Source: Alicyclobacillus acidocaldarius subsp. acidocaldarius Tc-4-1
GTDB taxonomy: Bacteria > Bacillota > Bacilli > Alicyclobacillales > Alicyclobacillaceae
DNA length: 64,000 nucleotides
Assembly: GCF_000219875.1 (NCBI RefSeq)
Contig: NC_017167.1
Location: forward strand, 2,937,361 to 3,001,360
Reading direction: 5' to 3'
Shown here in pieces: positions 1-10,367 of this stretch; the stretch's first letter is position 1, and each line of letters opens with the position of its first letter. Under the pieces are notes generated by a model. That model saw only the letters and a list, made by a program, of their open reading frames with translations, made no database searches and was not told where the DNA came from. The translations under genes were made by a program, and so were the position numbers.

Positions 1-292
1 CCCGCGCCTGCGCTTCGGAGTGGGCGCCCTGCAGCCAACGGCCTACCTGTTCGATCACGGCGTTGCGCACCGCGAGCTTCAACGCCTGATCCCGCGGGCT
101 GTCGCTGTTCGCGATGATGCGAAGCCGCAGTGCATCCTCCGGAATCGCCGGCGCGTGAGGCGCCGCGATGCTCGCAAGCACGTCGCCGTCGCCCACACCG
201 CGCACGTTGGCGTGCGCCATGGCCGCTCTCGACAGCGCCACGCCGACCAAGATGGCTGTGACGAATCCCGCAAACCGCTTCGCAAACCCCAT
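1..292 (-). CDS. spoIIR: Stage II sporulation protein R, N-terminal part (cut by window edge)
   Basis: SpoIIR is the forespore-made secreted signal that activates the SpoIIGA protease and so pro-sigma-E processing in the mother cell. The visible 97 residues begin with an uncleaved-looking or cleavable signal segment (FVTAILVGVALS, about residues 9-20) and then show LRLRIIANSDSPRDQALKL, the hallmark start of the SpoIIR domain. The ATG at 292 is preceded by AGGAGGG at good spacing. It follows prmC, as in Bacillus. The C-terminus lies outside the window. A sigma-F-like promoter is present just upstream (321-350). Confident from motif plus synteny. Confidence 0.88.
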   Translation of the reverse strand, partial: MGFAKRFAGFVTAILVGVALSRAAMAHANVRGVGDGDVLASIAAPHAPAIPEDALRLRIIANSDSPRDQALKLAVRNAVIEQVGRWLQGAHSEAQAR

Positions 293-320
293 CGTCCATC
301 CCTCCTGCCGTTCTGGCAGT

Positions 321-350
321 CAGTATGGACGGGAGTCGCGAATCTTAAAC
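321..350 (-). promoter_or_regulatory. Sigma-F-like promoter of spoIIR
   Basis: Reading the minus strand, GTTTA (346-350) is followed after 15 nt by GTCCATACTG (321-330). The B. subtilis sigma-F consensus is GYWTA, about 15 nt, GGNRANAMTR; the -35 matches fully and the -10 matches 8 of 10. spoIIR is a sigma-F gene in B. subtilis. The same -10 core recurs before the PBP gene at 18360. Confidence 0.6.
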
Positions 351-368
351 CACTAGCGGCGCGCTGCG

Positions 369-1316
369 CTAGATTGAGAGATTCTCCGGCTCCGGGGGAG
401 ATCCGGGTTCGCGCGTCACGGCAATGACGCGATCGACCCCCCGCAGGTCTTTCACCTTGCGCACGCGAAAACCGCGTTCCTTCCACGGCGCAAACAGGCG
501 AGCCACCTCATCGGCCTGGTTGTGGCCCACCTCGAGGAATACGCCGGCACGGCCGCGGGCCAGCACGTACGGCGGCAATGCCGCCATCCGCCGGTAGAAC
601 TGCAGCCCGTCCTCACCGCCATCCAAGGCGAGCCGCGGTTCATAGTCGCGCACGGACGGTTCCAACTGGTCGATCTCGCCCGTGGGAATATATGGAGGAT
701 TGCTGACAATGGCGTGCCACGGCCGCCCGCGTTGGGCCCTTTCAATCAGCCACTCGATGCCGTCCGCCGCCGCCCAATCGACCACGGCGCCGAACCGCTC
801 GGCGTTGCGGCGGGCCACCGCAAGCGCGTCCATGGAAAGATCCACGGCCGTGACCGACACGCCCGGACACGCGAGCGCGATGGAGACGGCTATGCACCCG
901 GACCCCGTCCCGACGTCGATGACCCGCGTTCCGCTGGGCATGCGCTTCAGAAAACGAATGGCCTCCTCCACCAGCACCTCGGTGTCAGGGCGCGGAATCA
1001 GGCAATCCGGCCCGACTTCGAACGTCCGGCCGTAAAAATCCTGTTTCCCGAGAACGTACGCAAGCGGCTCCCCTTGGGCTCGCAGGGCAGCAAGCCGAGC
1101 GGCACGTTCCGCAACCTCGTCGGGCACCTCGTCGCCAAGCGACTGAAGGAGCTTCACGCGATCCCAGCCGAGCGCGTGCGCCACAATCTGCTCCGCCTCG
1201 CGTTCCGCGAGCCGCTTGCGCTCGTCGAGCGGCAACGCTCGGTACGCCGGTGACTGGGGAAGTTGTTCCGCGATTGCCTTCAACAATCTTGCAACAAAAT
1301 ATTTGGCCTCGCTCAT
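369..1316 (-). CDS. prmC: Peptide chain release factor N5-glutamine methyltransferase
   Basis: 315-residue AdoMet-dependent enzyme that methylates the glutamine of the GGQ motif in release factors 1 and 2. The N-terminal helical domain (about 1-100) contains [15 protein letters not shown], the AdoMet-binding site [17 protein letters not shown] lies near residue 135, and the catalytic NPPYIP motif near residue 205. The start codon overlaps the stop of its substrate gene prfA in an ATGA arrangement, so the two are translationally coupled. Length and order match Bacillus. No anomaly seen. Confidence 0.95.
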   Translation of the reverse strand: MSEAKYFVARLLKAIAEQLPQSPAYRALPLDERKRLAEREAEQIVAHALGWDRVKLLQSLGDEVPDEVAERAARLAALRAQGEPLAYVLGKQDFYGRTFEVGPDCLIPRPDTEVLVEEAIRFLKRMPSGTRVIDVGTGSGCIAVSIALACPGVSVTAVDLSMDALAVARRNAERFGAVVDWAAADGIEWLIERAQRGRPWHAIVSNPPYIPTGEIDQLEPSVRDYEPRLALDGGEDGLQFYRRMAALPPYVLARGRAGVFLEVGHNQADEVARLFAPWKERGFRVRKVKDLRGVDRVIAVTREPGSPPEPENLSI

Positions 1317-2383
1317 GCTTCCCTGACCCTCAGCATCTCCGCCTGACTCTCGACGATGAGCGCCTGGATGATCTCATCCAGCTCACCGTCCAAGACGGCG
1401 TCAAGTTTGTGTAGCGTCAAGCCAATGCGATGATCCGTCACTCGGCTTTGCGGAAAGTTGTAGGTGCGTATCCGCTCGCTGCGGTCACCCGTGCCCACCT
1501 GGAGGCGCCGCTTGGCCGCAAGCTCCTCCTGTTGTTCGCGCTGAGCCTTCTCATACAGGCGCGCGCGCAGCACCCGCATCGCTTTTTCTTTATTCTTCAA
1601 TTGCGACTTCTCGTCCTGACAAGACACCACAATTCCCGACGGAAGATGCGTGATCCGCACCGCCGACTGCGTGGTGTTTACGCTCTGCCCGCCAGGTCCC
1701 GTCGAGCAAAAGGTGTCGATGCGGAGGTCCTTTTCGTGGATCTCCACCTCGACCTCCTCGACTTCCGGGAGAACCGCGACGGTCGCCGTCGACGTGTGAA
1801 TCCGGCCGCCCGACTCCGTGACCGGCACGCGCTGCACTCGGTGCGTTCCGCTCTCAAACTTCAGCTTGGCATACGCGCCCTTGCCGTGCACGGCCATCAC
1901 GACTTCGCGGAATCCACCCATGTCCGTGTAGCTGGCGTCGATGATCTCGGTCTTCCAGCCGTGTTTCTCGGCGTAGCGCTGATACATGCGTAAAAGCTCG
2001 GCGGCAAAGAGCGCAGCCTCCTCGCCTCCGGCCGCAGCGCGAATTTCCACGAACACGTCCTTGTCGTCGTTCGGATCTTTGGGGAGGAGGAGAATCTTAA
2101 GCCGGTGCTCCAGACCCTCCCGCCGACGCTGCAGTTCCGCCAGTTCAGCCCGGACGAACTCGCGCATGTCGTCGTCGAGCTTATCCTGCAACATCGCCTT
2201 GGCCTCGTCGATGTTCTGAGAGACCTGCTTCCACTCGCGGTACACCTCGACCGTCTCCGCCAGCTCCGCCTGTTCCTTGGCGTATAACCGGAGCTTATCT
2301 GGATCCGATGACACATCCGGCCTGCAGAGCAGCTGGCTCAGGTGTTCGTACCGCTCTTCCATGCTTGCCAAACGATCGAACAT
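1313..2383 (-). CDS. prfA: Peptide chain release factor 1
   Basis: RF-1 (356 residues) recognises UAA and UAG and triggers peptidyl-tRNA hydrolysis in the ribosome. The catalytic GGQ loop is in [19 protein letters not shown], preceded by the [13 protein letters not shown] segment of domain 2. An in-frame codon lies 18 nt further upstream, but the ATG at 2383 ([12 protein letters not shown]) has a strong GGAGGGAGGT ribosome-binding site and matches usual RF-1 N-termini, so it is preferred. It overlaps prmC by 4 nt. Confidence 0.95.
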   Translation of the reverse strand: MFDRLASMEERYEHLSQLLCRPDVSSDPDKLRLYAKEQAELAETVEVYREWKQVSQNIDEAKAMLQDKLDDDMREFVRAELAELQRRREGLEHRLKILLLPKDPNDDKDVFVEIRAAAGGEEAALFAAELLRMYQRYAEKHGWKTEIIDASYTDMGGFREVVMAVHGKGAYAKLKFESGTHRVQRVPVTESGGRIHTSTATVAVLPEVEEVEVEIHEKDLRIDTFCSTGPGGQSVNTTQSAVRITHLPSGIVVSCQDEKSQLKNKEKAMRVLRARLYEKAQREQQEELAAKRRLQVGTGDRSERIRTYNFPQSRVTDHRIGLTLHKLDAVLDGELDEIIQALIVESQAEMLRVREA

Positions 2384-2529
2384 CGACGCACCTCCCTCCA
2401 ACCCCCAGCTGTTTCCCCTCTCTCAGAGGAGCCGGCCGGGAGAACGCCATGAACAGAAAAAGCCAAAGCAGGCCCACCCGCCTCCCATCGCGGCCGGTGA
2501 GCCAACCATGGCTTGAGTCCCCTTTGCGC

Positions 2530-2745
2530 TCAGCGCTCGCCCTGAGCCTGAAGCCCATACTTGCGGTTGAACCGGTCGACGCGGCCGCCCGAATCGACCA
2601 ACTTCTGCTTACCGGTGAAGAACGGGTGGCACTTCGAGCAGATTTCGACGCGGATAGACTCCTTCGTCGATCCGGTTTCGAACGTCTCTCCGCAAGCGCA
2701 CGTCACCGTGACTGTATGGTAGGGCGGATGAATGTCCGGCTTCAT
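2530..2745 (-). CDS. rpmE: 50S ribosomal protein L31 (zinc-binding type)
   Basis: 71-residue L31. It has the zinc-type cysteine pattern TCACGETF followed by [14 protein letters not shown], typical of the C+ paralog. It lies between rho and prfA as in Bacillus. Its own sigma-A promoter is visible at 2782-2810. About 145 nt separate it from prfA, and no separate gene (such as tdk in Bacillus) is present there. Confidence 0.95.
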   Translation of the reverse strand: MKPDIHPPYHTVTVTCACGETFETGSTKESIRVEICSKCHPFFTGKQKLVDSGGRVDRFNRKYGLQAQGER

Positions 2746-2781
2746 GGTTTCACCCCTATCTGCTTAAACACACTGCCGATG

Positions 2782-2810
2782 ATTATAACAAATGGCTTCC
2801 CGATTGTCAC
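2782..2810 (-). promoter_or_regulatory. Sigma-A promoter of rpmE
   Basis: On the minus strand GTGACA (2805-2810), a 17-nt spacer and a perfect TATAAT (2782-2787) lie about 40 nt upstream of the rpmE start. This is one of the clearest vegetative promoters in the window. Confidence 0.75.
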
Positions 2811-3001
2811 GCACCATTCGCAGCCATACGACGCCTCGTCGGCGGAGCCTTCTTTACAAGATCATATCACATCCGTACGCGTGTGCATTGCGGCACACGG
2901 GCGGAAGCTTGTACGCTCAAAGTGCGCGCGAGATCCAAGAGCTCTTGGATGATCAAGAAAACGAGATGTTATGAAATGAACACCGGGAAAGGATGGTATT
3001 T

Positions 3002-3208
3002 GTGAGCACGTCGCGATGGATGGGTCTCATCTTGGCCGTGACCGCCGCAACCGCAGGTTCCGGCAGCTTGGTCTGGGCCAGCACCGCGTTTGCCAACACG
3101 GTTCCTCATCCGCATCACGCTTCGGCGCAGGCCACGGTCTCCGCGTCGCCCTCGTCCAACCAACCGAGCTTTGTCTTTCTTCCCCCTTGGCCGGACGAAT
3201 GGGAGTAA
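3002..3208 (+). CDS. Small secreted or anchored His/Pro-containing peptide, unknown
   Basis: A 68-residue protein, convergent with rho. The GTG at 3002 has an AAAGGA ribosome-binding site 8 nt upstream. Residues 1-33 look like a signal peptide: a short basic start, a hydrophobic core (MGLILAVTAATAGSG), then ASTAFA, a possible signal peptidase I site. The remaining 35 or so residues contain TVPHPHHASAQ and end in FVFLPPWPDEWE. A terminator follows at 3276-3307, which supports expression. I recognise no family. Confidence 0.5.
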   Translation: MSTSRWMGLILAVTAATAGSGSLVWASTAFANTVPHPHHASAQATVSASPSSNQPSFVFLPPWPDEWE

Positions 3209-3275
3209 GATCCTCGGACGGCGAGGCAGCGTCACGCTTGCATCATTGCGGCCGCACAACCTTGCACGGCGAAAC

Positions 3276-3307
3276 CCACCCCCTCCCCGTCTCGGTCGGA
3301 GGGTTTT
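3276..3307 (+). terminator. Rho-independent terminator after the small secreted peptide
   Basis: CCCTCC and GGAGGG pair around an 11-nt loop and are followed directly by TTTTT on the plus strand. It lies just beyond the 3' end of rho on the other strand; in that direction the T-run is weak, so rho itself may end differently. Confidence 0.6.
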
Positions 3308-3320
3308 TGCGCTTACGCGC

Positions 3321-4625
3321 TCACGTCTCGCTCGCGACAGGTTGCGCCGCGGGCTTCTCTGAACTCGATGCGGGCTTTCGCTCGACCCGGTTGAGGCTCA
3401 GGCTGTCGAGAAACTCCCTGTTCGTCTTATAATGCCGGAACTTGCGCAGGAACATCTCGGTGAAGTCCTGGTTATCGCCCATGGATTTGCGAATCGCCCA
3501 CACCTTTTCAAGCTCTTCCTTGGACATCAGTGCCTCCTCTCGGCGCGTCCCAGAACGGCGAATGTCAATGGAAGGAAACACGCGTTTCTCGGCAAGCCTG
3601 CGGTCGAGGTGCAGTTCCATGTTGCCCGTGCCCTTGAACTCCTCGTAGATCACGTCGTCCATGCGCGAGCCCGTATCGATGAGCGCCGTAGCGAGGATGG
3701 TCAGACTTCCGCCCTCCTCGACATTGCGCGCCGCTCCGAAGAAACGCTTCGGGCGGTGAAATGCGGCCGGATCGATGCCGCCGGAAAGCGTGCGGCCGGA
3801 CGGGGGAACCACGAGGTTGTAAGCGCGCGTGAGCCGCGTCAGGCTGTCGAGAAGGATGACCACGTCCTGCTTGTGCTCGACAAGGCGCAGCGCCCGTTCC
3901 AAGACGAGTTCCGACACCTTGATGTGATTTTCAGGAACCTCGTCAAACGTGGACGCAATCACCTCTCCCTTGACCGAGCGCTGCATGTCGGTCACCTCTT
4001 CGGGGCGCTCGTCGATGAGCAGCACAAACAGATGCACATCGGGATAATTGGTGGCAATGCTGTGGGCAATCTCCTTCAAGAGTACCGTCTTGCCCGCCTT
4101 GGGTGGCGCCACAATCATACCGCGCTGCCCGAAGCCGATGGGCGCAAACAGGTCGATGAGGCGCGTGGCCAAGTTTTCAGGTGTGGTCTCAAGCACGATG
4201 CGTTTGGAAGGAAAGAGCGGAGTGAGCGCTGCGAAGTGAAGCCGTTCAGCAGCTACCTCGGGACTGTAACCGTTCACCGCCTCGACATGCAAGAGGCCGA
4301 AGTACCGCTCGTTCTCCTTGGGCGGTCGGACTTTTCCGCTGACGAGATCGCCCGTCCGGAGATCGAACCGCCGAATCTGGGATGCCGCGACGTAGATGTC
4401 CTCCTGACTCGGCAGATACCCCACGGGCCGGAGAAATCCGTACCCTTCCGGCATGATTTCGAGCACGCCTTCTGCGAACATCAGGCCGTCCCGCTCGGCC
4501 TGGGCTTTGAGAATGGCAAAAATCAGCTCTTTCTTTTTCATCGATCCGTAGTGCGGGATCTGAAATTCTCGAGCATATTTGTATAGCTCTGTTAATTTCT
4601 TTTCTTCTAGTTCTCGAATGTCCAA
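3321..4625 (-). CDS. rho: Transcription termination factor Rho
   Basis: Hexameric RNA helicase ending transcription on untranslated C-rich RNA. It has an N-terminal helical domain ([19 protein letters not shown]), an RNA-binding cold-shock-like domain (GYGFLRP, residues about 70-130), Walker A in [14 protein letters not shown], Walker B in [12 protein letters not shown], and the Q/R loops of the secondary RNA site. An in-frame ATG lies 33 nt upstream, but the TTG at 4625 has a GAGGG site and gives the usual [10 protein letters not shown] start, making 434 residues. Transcribed from a promoter about 290 nt upstream. Confidence 0.95.
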   Translation of the reverse strand: MDIRELEEKKLTELYKYAREFQIPHYGSMKKKELIFAILKAQAERDGLMFAEGVLEIMPEGYGFLRPVGYLPSQEDIYVAASQIRRFDLRTGDLVSGKVRPPKENERYFGLLHVEAVNGYSPEVAAERLHFAALTPLFPSKRIVLETTPENLATRLIDLFAPIGFGQRGMIVAPPKAGKTVLLKEIAHSIATNYPDVHLFVLLIDERPEEVTDMQRSVKGEVIASTFDEVPENHIKVSELVLERALRLVEHKQDVVILLDSLTRLTRAYNLVVPPSGRTLSGGIDPAAFHRPKRFFGAARNVEEGGSLTILATALIDTGSRMDDVIYEEFKGTGNMELHLDRRLAEKRVFPSIDIRRSGTRREEALMSKEELEKVWAIRKSMGDNQDFTEMFLRKFRHYKTNREFLDSLSLNRVERKPASSSEKPAAQPVASET

Positions 4626-4969
4626 GCATCGTCCCTCACATTCGTGTCCCGGCGGCACACGCCGCGCCCGGGTAAATTCAGACGGCCTGAGGCGGGCTGC
4701 GTCATTCTATGCGCCTTGCGTCGTCGCGGCTTGTTCTCACACCACTCGGGGACCCAGATCACAGTCTAGAAAGAGGCGATTCAGCACAGTACGTGCCATC
4801 CAGGTGAAGGCCATTGGAGTCTTCAATGCGAGGAGAAGCGCTGCGCGCGAGGAGCGCGGAGAAGCGAATCCAACGGCTCAACCGGACGTTGTTGCGGCTA
4901 TTCGTAGTATAAACACGCCCTTGAGATTCTACAAGGGCGAGTGTTGTCGAAATGAAGGCGGTTCGAATG
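4626..4969 (-). other. Long untranslated leader of rho
   Basis: No convincing coding region is present between the tal terminator and rho. With the promoter at 4906-4934 the rho transcript would have a leader of about 275 nt. In several bacteria rho is autoregulated by Rho-dependent termination in its own leader, and the length here would allow that. No specific secondary structure was identified. Confidence 0.4.
4906..4934 (-). promoter_or_regulatory. Candidate sigma-A promoter of rho
   Basis: On the minus strand TTGTAG (4929-4934), a 17-nt spacer and TATACT (4906-4911). It sits directly downstream of the tal terminator, so rho is probably transcribed on its own. Confidence 0.55.
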
Positions 4970-5002
4970 AAAACGAGCCAGGGCCGGCAGTCCAGCCCTG
5001 GC
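4970..5002 (-). terminator. Rho-independent terminator after tal
   Basis: On the minus strand GCCAGGGC and GCCCTGGC form a perfect 8-bp stem with a 10-nt loop, followed by TCGTTTTC. It begins a few bases after the stop codon of the transaldolase. Confidence 0.8.
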
Positions 5003-5008
5003 CGCCGC

Positions 5009-5656
5009 TCACTTCTGGCTCATCTTATTCCAGTCGGCCAAAAACCGTTCGATGCCGCGGTCCGTCAGCGGATGCTTGATCATCTGGTCCAACACGCTAA
5101 ACGGACACGTCGCGATGTGCGCGCCTGCCTTGGCCGCCGCGGTCACGTGCATCGGATGGCGAATGCTGGCCGCAATGATCTCCGTTTCGATGCCATGGAT
5201 GTCGAAGATCTGCGCGATATCCGCAATCAGTTCGACGCCATCCATGCTGATATCGTCCAAGCGACCGATGAAGGGGCTGACGAACGACGCGCCGGCGCGC
5301 GCGGCGAGCAGCGCCTGGTTCGCGCTGAAAATCAGCGTCACGTTCGTCCGAATCCCTCGCTTCGCGAGCTGATGGACCGCCTTGAGGCCTTCCGCGGTCA
5401 TCGGGATCTTGATGACGATGTTGGGGTGAATCTCCGAGAGAGGCAGCGCCTCCTTCACCATGCCCTCGGCGTCCAGGCTCACCACCTCGGCGCTGATGGG
5501 CCCATCGACGATCTCGACAATTTCCTTCAGCACCTGAACGAAGTCGCGACCCTCTTTGGCCACCAGGCTCGGGTTGGTCGTGACGCCGCTCAGAATCCCC
5601 ATGTCCGCGGCCCGGCGAATTTCGTCGACATTGGCCGTATCGATGAACAGCTTCAT
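5009..5656 (-). CDS. tal: Transaldolase, short (TalC/fructose-6-phosphate aldolase-like) form
   Basis: 215-residue TIM-barrel enzyme of the non-oxidative pentose phosphate pathway. [31 protein letters not shown] is the family N-terminus (positions 5563-5656); the Schiff-base lysine is in [11 protein letters not shown], and the late strand has [11 protein letters not shown]. Two in-frame ATGs exist; the second (5656) is better spaced from AGGAGAGG. In Bacillus fbaA lies between this gene and spo0F; here only a 160-bp gap is found. Confidence 0.9.
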   Translation of the reverse strand: MKLFIDTANVDEIRRAADMGILSGVTTNPSLVAKEGRDFVQVLKEIVEIVDGPISAEVVSLDAEGMVKEALPLSEIHPNIVIKIPMTAEGLKAVHQLAKRGIRTNVTLIFSANQALLAARAGASFVSPFIGRLDDISMDGVELIADIAQIFDIHGIETEIIAASIRHPMHVTAAAKAGAHIATCPFSVLDQMIKHPLTDRGIERFLADWNKMSQK

Positions 5657-5817
5657 GTTCCTCATCCTCTCCTGTCCCCAAAATCTCCGGTTCTCCGGTC
5701 GCCACCCTGTTTCTCTATGCTCGGCTCACCTGAGGGCTCGCGGGCGACCCGCGTACCACTTCTATGATACCATGCTTTCGGCGCGCAAACTCACGTTTCG
5801 CTCGGCTCGGGCATCCT

Positions 5818-6195
5818 TCACTCGGCCTGGGCGCGCGCTCCAAGGTGCTCACGCACCGCGCGCCGCAGCTCATCAATGTCAAACGGCTTGGTGAAGTGAG
5901 CCACCGCGCCCATCTCCATCGCCTCGTGAATCAGATCCAGTTCGCCGTACGCCGTCATCATGATGACCTTTGCGTCAACGCCCAGTTTGCGCAGATTCCG
6001 CAGGATTTCCAACCCATCCATTCCAGGTATCTTCATGTCCAAAAGGACGAGATCGGGCTGCTCACGTTCGACGATGCTAAGGGCGCTCGGCCCGTTCGAA
6101 GCCTGAAACACCTCGTATCCTTCCCGCTGCAGGACTTCGTGCAGCAATACGCGGATCCCGAATTGATCGTCGACCACGAGCACCTTGTATGCCAT
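5818..6195 (-). CDS. spo0F: Sporulation phosphorelay response regulator Spo0F
   Basis: 125-residue single receiver domain, no output domain, which carries phosphate from sporulation kinases to Spo0B. Acidic pocket D9-D10, phosphoacceptor D53 in [14 protein letters not shown]81 in [10 protein letters not shown] and K103 in [11 protein letters not shown] are all present. The stretch around [11 protein letters not shown] closely resembles B. subtilis Spo0F. Downstream of pyrG but with its own sigma-H-like promoter. Ribosome-binding site GAGGTGG before ATG. Confidence 0.93.
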   Translation of the reverse strand: MAYKVLVVDDQFGIRVLLHEVLQREGYEVFQASNGPSALSIVEREQPDLVLLDMKIPGMDGLEILRNLRKLGVDAKVIMMTAYGELDLIHEAMEMGAVAHFTKPFDIDELRRAVREHLGARAQAE

Positions 6196-6231
6196 GCCCC
6201 CACCTCTTCGCTAGCTCAACTCGTCTCGAGG

Positions 6232-6261
6232 ATCTTCGCCGGACAGGATCGAAATTCCTGT
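6232..6261 (-). promoter_or_regulatory. Sigma-H-type promoter of spo0F
   Basis: On the minus strand ACAGGAATT (6253-6261), a 12-nt spacer and GGCGAAGAT (6232-6240). The sigma-H consensus RNAGGAWWW, 11-12 nt, RNNGAATWW is matched at every constrained position but one. spo0F is sigma-H-controlled in B. subtilis. The -35 region also lies in an inverted repeat (GACAGGA / TCCTGTC, 6242-6262). Confidence 0.6.
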
Positions 6262-6278
6262 CTCTTGACCGGGTAGGG

Positions 6279-7985
<1,707 letters not shown>

Positions 7986-8528
7986 TTAGTCCTCCTCGTC
8001 TTCCTCGTCTTCCTCGACTTCCTCGTCTTCGTCGAACAGCGGCGCATCGTCGTATTCGTCTTCTGGGAGGATCTCGTCCTCGTCTTCCACGACCTCGACG
8101 TCGTCGAAGTCGGGCTCCTCGTCCATCGCCTCGACCTCGCCGTAGTCGAGCTCGTCGTCCTCGAGGACGTCCTCCTCCTCGTACTCTTCTTCGTCGTCCT
8201 CCTCATCGCCAAACGCGTCACCCGTCTTGCGGATGAACTTCTTCCCACCGGACAGGCGCTCGGCGTTGCGATCCGTCGGATACCAACGATTCAACCCCCA
8301 CACATTGTGACCAATACAGACGAACCGGCCATCGACGTTGATCTCTGTGAATACCCGCGCAATGACCTCCGCCACCTGCTCGTCGGTCATGTGGCGAAGT
8401 TCCTGGATTTCCTTCATGATATCGCGGAAGTACATGGGCTCTTTTCGAGCTTTCAAGATCTCGTACACGAGCTCCACGAGAGGCATTTCCTGTATCTCGT
8501 GTTCCGTTCGTGCCAATGAGATGGCCAT
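7986..8528 (-). CDS. rpoE: RNA polymerase delta subunit
   Basis: 180-residue accessory subunit that helps RNA polymerase recycle and tightens its response to initiating NTP. The N-terminal HARE-HTH globular domain (about 1-95: VELVYEILKARKEPMYFRDIM) is followed by a very acidic, Asp/Glu-rich disordered tail to the C-terminus, the family layout. The ATG at 8528 with GGAAGGGAAG upstream is preferred over a start 42 nt earlier. Adjacent to pyrG as in Bacillus. Confidence 0.93.
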   Translation of the reverse strand: MAISLARTEHEIQEMPLVELVYEILKARKEPMYFRDIMKEIQELRHMTDEQVAEVIARVFTEINVDGRFVCIGHNVWGLNRWYPTDRNAERLSGGKKFIRKTGDAFGDEEDDEEEYEEEDVLEDDELDYGEVEAMDEEPDFDDVEVVEDEDEILPEDEYDDAPLFDEDEEVEEDEEDEED

Positions 8529-8617
8529 CTTGGAATCTTCCCTTCCAGCTCGGGATAGGCCGGTGGCCAACTTCGACCCATGAACACAGCTCGAATGACC
8601 GGCTTACATGTTATCTA

Positions 8618-8645
8618 AGTTTAGCACATGACGCAAAGAGTCCAA
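8618..8645 (-). promoter_or_regulatory. Candidate sigma-A promoter of rpoE
   Basis: On the minus strand TTGGAC (8640-8645), a 16-nt spacer and TAAACT (8618-8623), about 95 nt upstream of the rpoE start. Just behind it lies a 9-bp inverted repeat TTTTTGCGG / CCGCAAAAA (8652-8677). Confidence 0.5.
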
Positions 8646-8786
8646 ACGACATTTTTGCGGCATTGAAACCGCAAAAAGCGAAGGGCGCCAGTCGCGCATG
8701 TGCGCAACCAGCGCCGACCGACATGCTCAACCGAGTTGGCTCGTCGTGCTGGCGAGCCAGCTCACCATATCTCCGACACGCACGGC

Positions 8787-9572
8787 TCAGTCCTCGTGGA
8801 ACCTGGCCTGGCGCTTCTCCTTGAACGCCGCCATCCCCTCGCGCGCGTCCCCCGAGGCAAAGCACAGGCCGAACTGCGCCGCCTCGTACGCCTGCGCGCG
8901 TGCCGAATCCTGCCCAAATCCGTGGTGAGCCGACCGCTTGATGGCCGCCATGGCGGCGCTCGACTGGCTCGCCAGTTTCCTCGCGAGATCCATGCCCCTC
9001 GCCTGGAGCTCGTCAGGCGCCACCACTTCGTTCACGAGCCCGTACTCCAACGCCTTCTCGACCGGGATCCGCTCCCCGAGAAGCATCATCGAGAGCGCGC
9101 GCGCAAACCCGATGGCGCGCGGCAACCGATACGTCCCGCCGAAACTCGGGTTGACCCCGAGCGTCACCTCGGGCAGCCCGACGACGGCCCCCGCGGCCGC
9201 AATCCGAAAGTCGCACGCGAGCGCGAGCTCAAGTCCCCCGCCAAACGCCCCGCCGTGAATCAGCGCCACGACGGGAATGGGCAGCTGTTCGATGGCCTGG
9301 AACACGCGCTGCCCCAGGCGCGCCATGCTCTCCGCCTCCACGGCGCTCATGTGCTGCATCTGGCCGATGTCCGCGCCCGCGCAGAACACTCGGCCCTCGC
9401 CGCGAATGACGAGAACGCGGACGTCCTGGAGATCCAACATCGCTAGATGTGCTCCGATTTCGGACAACACTTCTCGGGAAAGCGCGTTCAAAGCCTGCGG
9501 GCGATTGAGCGTCAAAACCGCCACATGATCCTCCACGCGATACGTGGTGAACGTCTCTGTCAAATCCCTCAC
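8787..9572 (-). CDS. Enoyl-CoA hydratase/isomerase family protein
   Basis: 261-residue crotonase-fold protein. It shows LNRPQALNALS near the N-terminus, the oxyanion-hole segment FCAGADIGQM, HGGAFGGGLELALACDFRIA, and the catalytic Glu position in GLPEVTLGVNPSFGGTYRLPR. Hydration of enoyl-CoA in fatty-acid breakdown is most likely, but other crotonase reactions are possible. The GTG at 9572 has a poor ribosome-binding site. It follows pxpA by about 40 nt on the same strand, which may be chance. Confidence 0.85.
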   Translation of the reverse strand: MRDLTETFTTYRVEDHVAVLTLNRPQALNALSREVLSEIGAHLAMLDLQDVRVLVIRGEGRVFCAGADIGQMQHMSAVEAESMARLGQRVFQAIEQLPIPVVALIHGGAFGGGLELALACDFRIAAAGAVVGLPEVTLGVNPSFGGTYRLPRAIGFARALSMMLLGERIPVEKALEYGLVNEVVAPDELQARGMDLARKLASQSSAAMAAIKRSAHHGFGQDSARAQAYEAAQFGLCFASGDAREGMAAFKEKRQARFHED

Positions 9573-9609
9573 TCCATTCGTTTAAGCTGCGACTCGCGCA
9601 CGAGCGGCA

Positions 9610-10365
9610 TCACGCCGGCCGGATTTGAACGCCCGCGCCGGTCAACCGCTCGTGTAGCGCCTTGGCGAGCTCTACGGCGTGCGGGCCATCGCCGTGAAGG
9701 CAGACGGTGTCCGCCGCCACCTCAACCCACTCACCTGTCCGCGACCGAACACGCCCTTCGCGCACCATCGTCAGCACCTGCTCGCAGGCCTCGTCGAGAT
9801 CGCGGATCACCGCGTCCGGGTGCCGTCTCGGCGTCAACTGGCCGTCCGCCTCGTACCGCCTGTCCGCGAACACTTCGCAACAGGCACAAAGCCCCACGGC
9901 CTCCGCCTGCGCCGCGAGCTCGCTGCGGTAGGGGGCGTACACTTTGAGCGACGGATCGAACTCGGCGACGGCCCGGCAGACGGCCCGCGCGACGGCGCGA
10001 TCCACCGCGGCGCGGTTGTAGAGGGCGCCGTGCGGCTTCACGTGGTGAAGGCGGACGCCCTGGGACCGGGCGAACGCGGCGAGCGCGCCCAGTTGATACA
10101 ACACGAACGCGTAAATCTCGTCCTCGTCAAGCGCCATCTCCCGTCGACCGAACCCCTGCAGATCCGGGTAGCCCGGATGCGCGCCGACGGCCACGCCCCG
10201 CGCTTTGGCCAGGGCGACCGATCGCGCCATGACGACGGGATCGCCCGCATGCATGCCGCACGCGAGGTTCGCGGACGTCACATAGGCCAGAATTTCGCCG
10301 TCGTTCGCCAGGCGGTAAGCGCCGAAGTCCTCGCCGAGATCCGCGTTGAGATCCACACAAGCCAC
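9610..10365 (-). CDS. pxpA: 5-oxoprolinase subunit A (LamB/YcsF family)
   Basis: 251 residues; with PxpB and PxpC forms the ATP-dependent prokaryotic 5-oxoprolinase that converts pyroglutamate to glutamate. VDLNADLGEDFGAY at the start, ANLACGMHAGDP and GAHPGYPDLQGFGRR are hallmark YcsF segments. The GTG at 10365 sits after GGAGGGG; it overlaps the end region of pxpC by spacing of only 2 nt, so the trio is one operon read pxpB-pxpC-pxpA. Confidence 0.92.
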   Translation of the reverse strand: MACVDLNADLGEDFGAYRLANDGEILAYVTSANLACGMHAGDPVVMARSVALAKARGVAVGAHPGYPDLQGFGRREMALDEDEIYAFVLYQLGALAAFARSQGVRLHHVKPHGALYNRAAVDRAVARAVCRAVAEFDPSLKVYAPYRSELAAQAEAVGLCACCEVFADRRYEADGQLTPRRHPDAVIRDLDEACEQVLTMVREGRVRSRTGEWVEVAADTVCLHGDGPHAVELAKALHERLTGAGVQIRPA

Positions 10366-10367
10366 GC

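Noticed and set aside
522-1253. Long plus-strand open frame opposite prmC
   Set aside because: Arg/His-rich composition with no motif; it is the antisense frame of a clear gene in GC-rich DNA. The same applies to other long antisense frames, such as those opposite prfA, rho, pyrG and fadE.
8652-8677. TTTTTGCGG / CCGCAAAAA inverted repeat as a terminator
   Set aside because: The T-run precedes the stem on both strands and A follows it, so it does not form a standard terminator; it may only be a symmetric element near the rpoE promoter.
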